The notes under the pieces were generated by a model. It made no database searches. It had not been told where the DNA came from and saw nothing but the letters and a program-made list of their open reading frames with translations. Source: UBA1181 sp963619325 (GTDB taxonomy: Bacteria > Bacteroidota > Bacteroidia > Bacteroidales > Paludibacteraceae). From it: a stretch of 64,000 bases of DNA. The translations under genes were made by a program, and so were the position numbers. The stretch spans positions 1-64,000 of the forward strand of contig CAVEVQ010000002.1 of assembly GCA_963619325.1 (NCBI GenBank). The letters run 5' to 3'. This document shows positions 58,390 to 64,000 of this stretch, piece after piece (position 1 is the stretch's first letter; each line of letters begins with the position of its first letter).

Positions 58390-60813
58390 ATGCGGAATTT
58401 TATACCTATATTTTTTGCATTGTGCGGAATTTTATGTCAAGTTTCTGCCCGTCCTTTCCAGGTGAGAGGGAAGGTGTATGATGAAGGACATAATCCGTTG
58501 CAGTATGTGAACGTGGTGGTAAAAGGGACTACGCATGGAAACATGACCGATTCAAACGGTGAATATGAGATAGTTTGGGAAACAGGTAGACAAGATTCAA
58601 TTACGATAGTCTATTCCATCATAGGGTACGAGACGAAGGAGAAAAGAGTTGTCGTTACAGGAGACAAAGCAGAGGAGAATGTCTTTTTGAAGGAGAGAAC
58701 GGAGTTGTTGAATCAGTATGAGATGAATGCAATACGAAAGCAGGAGACTTCGATAGAATTGCTTGACGTGTCGGATTTGCGTTCTATGCCGACGGCGACG
58801 GGAGGAGGAATTGAGTCGTTGATAGCGACACAGGCGGGGGTGTCAATGAACAATGAGCTCAGCTCACAGTATTCTGTGCGAGGTGGAAACTACGATGAGA
58901 ACAGTGTGTACGTCAATTCTATAGAAGTCTATAGACCGTTGTTAATACGTTCAGGAGAGCAAGAGGGTCTTTCGTTTGTCAACCCAGACATGGTAGAATC
59001 TGTTTCTTTTTCCTCTGGCGGTTTTGGTGTAGAGTATGGAGACAAGATGTCGTCTGTTTTGGATATAAAATATAAGAAGCCGACACGTTTTGAGGGTTCC
59101 GCATCAATCTCCCTATTGGGGGCTTCGGCGTATGTTGGTCATTCAACGAAAAAGTTCTCACAGATGCATGGTTTTCGATACAAGACATCATCCTATATGT
59201 TAGGGTCAATGGAGACAGATGCGGAGTATGACCCCAATTTTTTGGACTATCAAACCTATCTGACTTACGATTTTGATGAAAAATGGACATTGTCTTTTTT
59301 AGGTAACCTTTCAAGAAACGATTATCGATTTGAGCCAATCAGCAGAAGTACGTCGTTTGGAACAATGAATGAGGTGAAGAACTTCACTGTTTATTTTGAT
59401 GGCAAGGAGAAAGACCTTTTCCGCACTTACTTTGGTTCATTCTCGTTGGATTATGAGGCGAGTGAGCGGAGCAAATACAGTTTGTTGACATCTGCGTTTC
59501 ATACGGAAGAGAATGTATCGTATGACATAACGGGTCAGTATTGGTTGAGTGAGACCATAGGAGGTTCTGTTTTGGTAGATGAAGCGTCGGGCGTTGGAAC
59601 TTACCATGAGCATGCGAGAGACAGGTTAGGGGCAACGGTGACGAATGTATCTTTGTTGGGAGAACACAAGTTGCCTTTCAATGTGTTGAAATGGGGAGCA
59701 ACTGTACAAGGGGAGTTTATTGATGACCAAATCAGTGAGTGGGAGATGCGAGATTCAGCAGGTTATTCCATATCAAAGTTGGGGACGAGCAATGACTATT
59801 TGATGTTGTATGATAATTTGACGTCCGACCATGAGTTGCAGAGTTTGCGTGCGTCTGTCTACTTGCAAGATGCCTATACGAAGCATGGATTGCGAGGTAA
59901 GATGACAGTATCAGGAGGAGTTCGTGTGTCATATTGGAGTTTCAATGATGAAATATTAGCTAGTCCACGGCTGTCTATCGTGTTTTTCCCGAAAAAATAT
60001 GAAAATTGGGGGATAAGAATGTCTGGAGGAATATATTATCAGTCTTTATTTTATAAAGAAATAAAAAAAGAGAAGACAGATGATAAAGGCAACAGTACGA
60101 TAGAGTTGAATAAAAAAGCAAAGTCGCCACGTTCGTATCAGTTATTATTGGCATCGGATTATTACTTTAAAGTAAATAAGAATCCTTTTAAGTTTACGGT
60201 GGAGGCGTATGGGAAGTATATAGATCATATAATACCATACAGTGTTGATAACACGCAAATCACCTATCGAGGAGAAAATTGTGCCGATGGTTTTGCAGTA
60301 GGAGTAGACACGAAGTTGTTTGGAGAGTTTGTGCCTGGGACGGACTCTTGGGTCTCTCTTTCGTTCATGCGAACAATGGAGAATATCTATGGAGATGGCA
60401 AGGGGTATATTTACCGGCCAACGGATCAGCTGTATAACATATCGCTTTTTTTCCAGGACTATTTCCCGGGATATGATAAGTTGAAAATCAACCTTAAGTT
60501 GATTTGGGCGGATGGAATGCCGTTCGGGCCGTTGGGCGACGAGCAAAACAAGTCGGCGTTTAGGATGAAAGATTATCGAAGAGTGGACATTGGAGCGATG
60601 TTCTCGTTGAGAAGAGGTGTTGATAAAATTATGGAGAGAAAGTTTTTTTCGTGGATGAAATCTTTGTCTTTTAATTTAGATTTTTTTAATTTGCTTGGCA
60701 TAAAAAATGTTAATTCGTACTATTGGGTTGCCGATGCGTCGGGAAGTCAGTATGCTGTTCCTAACTATCTGACGGGACGTCGAATTAACTTCAAAATACA
60801 GGTAGACTTTTAA
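58390..60813 (+). CDS. TonB-dependent receptor with carboxypeptidase-like N-domain
   Basis: This 807-residue outer-membrane protein has a signal peptide (MRNFIPIFFALCGILCQVSA), a carboxypeptidase-regulatory-like domain (FQVRGKVYDEGHNPLQYVNV then DSNGEYEI), a plug with SQYSVRGGNYDENSVYVNSI, DMVESVSFSSGGFGVEYGDK, and a barrel ending in NFKIQVDF with a terminal Phe. There is no SusD gene next to it. Its fixed position behind the OstA-like gene suggests a housekeeping role. Ligand unknown. Confidence 0.9.
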   Translation: MRNFIPIFFALCGILCQVSARPFQVRGKVYDEGHNPLQYVNVVVKGTTHGNMTDSNGEYEIVWETGRQDSITIVYSIIGYETKEKRVVVTGDKAEENVFLKERTELLNQYEMNAIRKQETSIELLDVSDLRSMPTATGGGIESLIATQAGVSMNNELSSQYSVRGGNYDENSVYVNSIEVYRPLLIRSGEQEGLSFVNPDMVESVSFSSGGFGVEYGDKMSSVLDIKYKKPTRFEGSASISLLGASAYVGHSTKKFSQMHGFRYKTSSYMLGSMETDAEYDPNFLDYQTYLTYDFDEKWTLSFLGNLSRNDYRFEPISRSTSFGTMNEVKNFTVYFDGKEKDLFRTYFGSFSLDYEASERSKYSLLTSAFHTEENVSYDITGQYWLSETIGGSVLVDEASGVGTYHEHARDRLGATVTNVSLLGEHKLPFNVLKWGATVQGEFIDDQISEWEMRDSAGYSISKLGTSNDYLMLYDNLTSDHELQSLRASVYLQDAYTKHGLRGKMTVSGGVRVSYWSFNDEILASPRLSIVFFPKKYENWGIRMSGGIYYQSLFYKEIKKEKTDDKGNSTIELNKKAKSPRSYQLLLASDYYFKVNKNPFKFTVEAYGKYIDHIIPYSVDNTQITYRGENCADGFAVGVDTKLFGEFVPGTDSWVSLSFMRTMENIYGDGKGYIYRPTDQLYNISLFFQDYFPGYDKLKINLKLIWADGMPFGPLGDEQNKSAFRMKDYRRVDIGAMFSLRRGVDKIMERKFFSWMKSLSFNLDFFNLLGIKNVNSYYWVADASGSQYAVPNYLTGRRINFKIQVDF

Positions 60814-60829
60814 GGGGGGATAGAGGCGT

Positions 60830-62302
60830 ATGTCAGAAGAGAGAGGGAAGATTTTCCCATTAGTAACGCTTACGGCGTTGTTTTTCATGTGGGGATTCAT
60901 CACATGTTTGAATGATATTCTCATACCCTATTTAAAGGATGTCTTTGCGCTGAATTATTTTCAGTCGAATTTGGTTCAGTTGGCTTTTTATGTAGCCTAT
61001 TTCGTTGTGTCGTTGCTATATTTTATTGTTTCGGCGACGATAGGAGATCCGATACTGAAGGTAGGATATAAGAATACGATATCGTTAGGGTTGATTATAT
61101 CGGCGATAGCGTGTTTTTTCTTGTTTATGGAAGCCAGTTCGGAGCATCCTACGTTTTTGTTTTTCTTGTTCTCGTTAGTCTTGTTGGGGACAGGTTTTAC
61201 TTTTTTACAGATTGCGGCCAATCCGTTGGTTGCCAATTTTGGAAGACCGGAATCGGCTTCGAGTCGGCTGAATCTTGTGCAGGGATTTAATGCTTTGGGA
61301 ACGACTTTCGCTCCGATTATTGGAGGGTATGTGATATTTAATTTGCTGGCGGATGTTGTTACGGTTGGAGGTTCGAGAACCCCGGATGCCGTGCAGATAC
61401 CCTACTTGTTTCTTTCGAGTGTGTTGTTGATATTGTCGGGAGTCTTGTTCTTTGCAGACATTCCCAATGTATATCCGAAAGAGATGGGGGAGAAGCCTTT
61501 GAGCCGAGTAGGTGCGCTGAAGTATCCATATTTGGTATTTGGAATGGTTGGAATTTTCTGTTATGTAGGAGCGGAGGTAGGAATCGGCAGTAACTTAGTG
61601 AATTATATGCGTGATTTTCATGGTTTCCAGGATCAGGAGGCCAGTGCGTTTCTGTCGTTCTATTGGGGAGGTTCTATGATTGGTCGTTTTGTGGGAGCGA
61701 TTTCCATGCGGAATATGAGGAAGAGGGTGAAATATCTCTTGATGGCGGTGATAGCGGTTGCGGCGTTGTGTATGATATATTGGTCGTTCGGAACGTCGTT
61801 GGATTTCGATATAAGCTCGTTGGTGATGTATTTTAAATATAAACACTGGTGGTTGTATGTGATAGCGTTGGTGTTGAACTATTTCGCTTTTATTTTGGCA
61901 AAATCGAAACCTTCGAGGATGATAGGACTCTTTGCTCTGATGAATATAAGCTTGTTGGCGGTGATGTTGACCACAGAGAGTGAACTGTCTTTGTGGGCTA
62001 TCTTGTCGGTAGGGTTATTCAATTCAATAATTTTTTCCAACATATTCACATTGGCGATAGATGGATTGGGGAAGTACACTTCGCAAGGGTCATCATTGCT
62101 TGTGATGATGGTTTTGGGAGGGGCTGTGGTGCCTCCTACAATAGGATTTGTAGCAGATACATTAGGCAGTTTACACTATGCGTTTTCTCTGCCGATTCTT
62201 TGTTATGTTTACCTTGTATGGTACGGATTTAAGGGATGTCGAGTGGGGAAAAAGGTGAGTGTGGTTGATGAGGTGAAAGATGAAGAGAATGAAGAAAAAT
62301 AA
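60830..62302 (+). CDS. Sugar MFS transporter, FucP/GluP family
   Basis: This 490-residue, twelve-helix transporter begins with the family motif TLTALFFMWGFITCLNDILI and later shows NPLVANFGRPESASSRLNLV and QGFNALGTTFAPIIGGY, typical of the L-fucose/glucose-galactose proton symporters. The ROK kinase gene behind it suggests glucose or galactose as substrate. The stretch around SFGTSLDFDISSLVMYFKYK in the middle loop is longer than in FucP. It follows the receptor gene by 16 bases. Confidence 0.88.
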   Translation: MSEERGKIFPLVTLTALFFMWGFITCLNDILIPYLKDVFALNYFQSNLVQLAFYVAYFVVSLLYFIVSATIGDPILKVGYKNTISLGLIISAIACFFLFMEASSEHPTFLFFLFSLVLLGTGFTFLQIAANPLVANFGRPESASSRLNLVQGFNALGTTFAPIIGGYVIFNLLADVVTVGGSRTPDAVQIPYLFLSSVLLILSGVLFFADIPNVYPKEMGEKPLSRVGALKYPYLVFGMVGIFCYVGAEVGIGSNLVNYMRDFHGFQDQEASAFLSFYWGGSMIGRFVGAISMRNMRKRVKYLLMAVIAVAALCMIYWSFGTSLDFDISSLVMYFKYKHWWLYVIALVLNYFAFILAKSKPSRMIGLFALMNISLLAVMLTTESELSLWAILSVGLFNSIIFSNIFTLAIDGLGKYTSQGSSLLVMMVLGGAVVPPTIGFVADTLGSLHYAFSLPILCYVYLVWYGFKGCRVGKKVSVVDEVKDEENEEK

Positions 62303-62326
62303 AAAATAAATACTTAAGTATAAGAT

Positions 62327-63295
62327 ATGAAAAGTGAGTTGAAGCCCAAAGTTGTGGGCATAGATATTGGAGGAACGAACTCGGTGATTGGACTCGTTAG
62401 TCGAGATGGTCAGGTGATTGCGACGAGTTCAATCAAGACGCAGTCGTACCCTGAATTCAGCCAGTATGCAGATGCTCTTAGCGATGCCATCAAATCGCTT
62501 GTAGCTGCGAATGGTGGAATAGACAAGGTGCAAGGTGTTGGAGTAGGAGCGCCTAATGCTAATTTCTATACAGGAAATATTGAGTATGCAGCCAATTTGC
62601 CATGGAAAGGAATCATACCTTTTGCCAGTGAAATCTCTAAGAGAGTTGGTTTGCCAGTTGCTTTGACTAATGATGCGAATGCGGCGGCTATTGGTGAGAT
62701 GACCTATGGAGTGGCTCGTGGTATGAAAGATTTCATCATGATTACATTAGGAACGGGCGTTGGAAGTGGTATTGTTGCCAATGGACAGATGATTTATGGG
62801 CATGATGGTTTCGCGGGAGAATTAGGACATTGCATTGTGGTGCGTAATGGCAGACAGTGTGGATGTGGAAATTGTGGTTGTTTGGAGACTTATACTTCAG
62901 CCACGGGAGTGGCTCGCACAGCAAGAGAGTTCTTGGAGAAGCGTGCGAATGAGGATTCATTACTTCGCAAGATTCCCGCAGCAGACATTACATCAAAAGA
63001 TGTTTTTGATGCGGCAAAAGCAGGCGATCAGATGGCGAAGGATATATTCGCTTTCACTGGAGAAATCTTAGGTCAGTCGTTAGCGGATTTTGTTAAGTTT
63101 AGCAGTCCAGAGGCGTTCGTTTTGTTTGGAGGTCTGGCGAAATCAGGAGATTTGTTGATTGAGCCAATCAAGAAGGCTATGGAGGCAAATCTGATGCCGA
63201 TTTTCCGTAATAAGGTAAAGATTTTGTTGTCAGGAATGAAAGAGGCAGATGCGGCGGTTTTAGGAGCGTCAGCATTGGGTTGGGACGCTAAATAA
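62327..63295 (+). CDS. glk: ROK family sugar kinase (glucokinase-like)
   Basis: This 322-residue kinase has the ATP-binding GIDIGGTNSV (residues 11-20), a TNDANAAAIGE catalytic loop (base Asp in NDAN), and the ROK zinc site H168 with C178-G-C180 and C185 (QCGCGNCGCLE). It phosphorylates a sugar, probably glucose, brought by the transporter encoded 24 bases upstream. No DNA-binding domain is present, so it is a kinase instead of a ROK repressor. Confidence 0.9.
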   Translation: MKSELKPKVVGIDIGGTNSVIGLVSRDGQVIATSSIKTQSYPEFSQYADALSDAIKSLVAANGGIDKVQGVGVGAPNANFYTGNIEYAANLPWKGIIPFASEISKRVGLPVALTNDANAAAIGEMTYGVARGMKDFIMITLGTGVGSGIVANGQMIYGHDGFAGELGHCIVVRNGRQCGCGNCGCLETYTSATGVARTAREFLEKRANEDSLLRKIPAADITSKDVFDAAKAGDQMAKDIFAFTGEILGQSLADFVKFSSPEAFVLFGGLAKSGDLLIEPIKKAMEANLMPIFRNKVKILLSGMKEADAAVLGASALGWDAK

Positions 63296-63324
63296 ATTGA
63301 GTGGACCCATAAGTAAATGATATA

Positions 63325-63356
63325 AAAAGGGGGTAGCCGTTGGGTTACTCCCTTTT
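63325..63356. terminator. Terminator between the ROK kinase and the helicase-type gene
   Basis: AAAAGGGGGTA (63324-63334) pairs imperfectly with TACTCCCTTTT (63346-63356). T bases follow on the plus side. It overlaps the 3' end of the converging gene that stops at 63345. Confidence 0.7.
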
Positions 63357-64000
63357 GTATTGTTGAGCCAGTTTGATTTCGGCGTACGTGTATTTCCCGT
63401 CGAAAGCATCGAAAGTGGGCTTAAGATCGTTGTTGGGATGCTCGTCCATGTACTTTTGGAGGGTTTTTATTCGCTCTTCGGTGGATAAGACGGATAAAGG
63501 AATTTTGTCTAATGAGATCAGTTTGACAATGTGGCTTTCAATGGTTCTGACGGAGAGTCCACGCATTTCTGCTATCTGTGGCATCGTTTTCCCCTCTTGG
63601 AAGAGTTCGTAGGTAACTTCGTAGGTGTCGACCTTTTGCTTTTTCTCTTTAGACGGTTTTTCGATAAATGTTTCTTTATTTTTGTTGTAGCCATATTGCG
63701 TGATACACTCGTCGACAATGGTGAGGAGCTCGGCTGCGAAATTTTTCATCTTATCATCCCCCATCCCTTTGATTCTTCTCAACTCCGATTCCTCGGTAGG
63801 AAGATAGTTGGAAATGTCTGTCAGCACGTTGGTGTTCAACACGCAATAGGCTGGCTTCTTTATCTCGTCGGCTTTCTCTTTCCTCCACGCTTGAAGGCGT
63901 CGGAACAGGTCTATGTGTTCCATGTCCAATAATCCTTGAGAGACAATCTTTTGAGAAGAAGACTTGGTCTTTTTCTCGCTATTCTCCTCCTTATTGTTGT
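63345..64000 (-). CDS. Helicase-type protein, C-terminal part with HRDC and helix-turn-helix domains (partial)
   Basis: The minus frame is open to the window edge at 64000, so the start is outside. The visible ~218 residues begin with a Lys/Ser/Glu-rich linker. An HRDC domain follows (LFRRLQAWRKEKADEIKKPA, then LPTEESELRRIKGMGDDKMK), and a helix-turn-helix domain (TYELFQEGKTMPQIAEMRGL, SVRTIESHIVKLISLDKI). This pair ends RecQ- and Pif1-type DNA helicases in this phylum. Which one cannot be said without the ATPase part. Confidence 0.8.
   Translation of the reverse strand, partial: NNKEENSEKKTKSSSQKIVSQGLLDMEHIDLFRRLQAWRKEKADEIKKPAYCVLNTNVLTDISNYLPTEESELRRIKGMGDDKMKNFAAELLTIVDECITQYGYNKNKETFIEKPSKEKKQKVDTYEVTYELFQEGKTMPQIAEMRGLSVRTIESHIVKLISLDKIPLSVLSTEERIKTLQKYMDEHPNNDLKPTFDAFDGKYTYAEIKLAQQYKRE

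Noticed and set aside
1..64000. CRISPR arrays or intact insertion sequences
   Set aside because: No regularly spaced repeats and no transposase with flanking inverted repeats were found anywhere in the window.

Overview
The window is chromosomal DNA from a member of the Bacteroidota, most likely the order Bacteroidales. The support is a complete type IX secretion core (porP-porK-porL-porM-porN), SusD-less TonB-dependent receptors, an OstA-like protein next to SurA-like foldases, a bifunctional RibBA, a methionine aminopeptidase with the Bacteroidales-type N-terminal extension, and many promoter elements of the Bacteroidota form TAnnTTTG, with Shine-Dalgarno sequences mostly absent. Genus and species cannot be fixed by reading alone.

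Layout. 1-2320: the 3' end of a 5S rRNA and its terminator, then a graveyard of mobile and defence gene fragments: a tRNA 3'-half remnant, a multiply frameshifted tyrosine recombinase, a truncated DUF6088 (AbiEi-like) protein, and scraps of a helicase, an AlbA/RecG-like ATP-binding protein and an HNH nuclease. 2370-12610: housekeeping genes, namely a TGS-containing uridine-kinase-like protein, a lipoprotein, a large Dna2-like helicase-nuclease, trkH, map, a zinc-ribbon membrane protein, sufE and sufS. 12680-18263: two paralogous TonB-dependent receptors flanking a calycin-like lipoprotein, then tRNA-Cys. 18369-24190: a marR-tolC-hlyD-permease-permease export operon with an operator array. 24243-28585: an exbB-exbD-tonB operon extended by a DJ-1/PfpI protein and two lipoproteins. 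28643-35300: ribBA, an LptF/G-type permease, a START-like protein, a glycosyltransferase, trpS and two tandem VanZ-like proteins.

35382-42997: metH without a reactivation domain, tRNA-Gly(CCC) and tRNA-Gln(UUG), a small decayed patch (an AAA ATPase scrap and a cytosine methyltransferase with its catalytic centre deleted), tyrS, efp, a methyltransferase and a DUF2795 protein. 43126-49035: the type IX secretion core. 49181-52415: leuS and rplS, the latter behind a strong promoter and a well-formed leader RNA. 52593-63295: an apparent seven-gene operon for outer-membrane biogenesis and sugar uptake (two SurA-like parvulins around a SurA-like lipoprotein without a recognisable parvulin domain, OstA-like protein, TonB-dependent receptor, FucP/GluP-type transporter, ROK kinase). 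The window ends inside a helicase-type gene with HRDC and helix-turn-helix C-terminal domains.

Most of the window is ordinary Bacteroidales core genome, and I do not see a clearly new defence or mobile system. The parts most worth a second look are the rplS leader RNA, the operator array in front of marR, the two calycin-like lipoproteins that each sit with TonB machinery, the foldase trio, and the two decayed accessory patches (1-2264 and 38565-39652).
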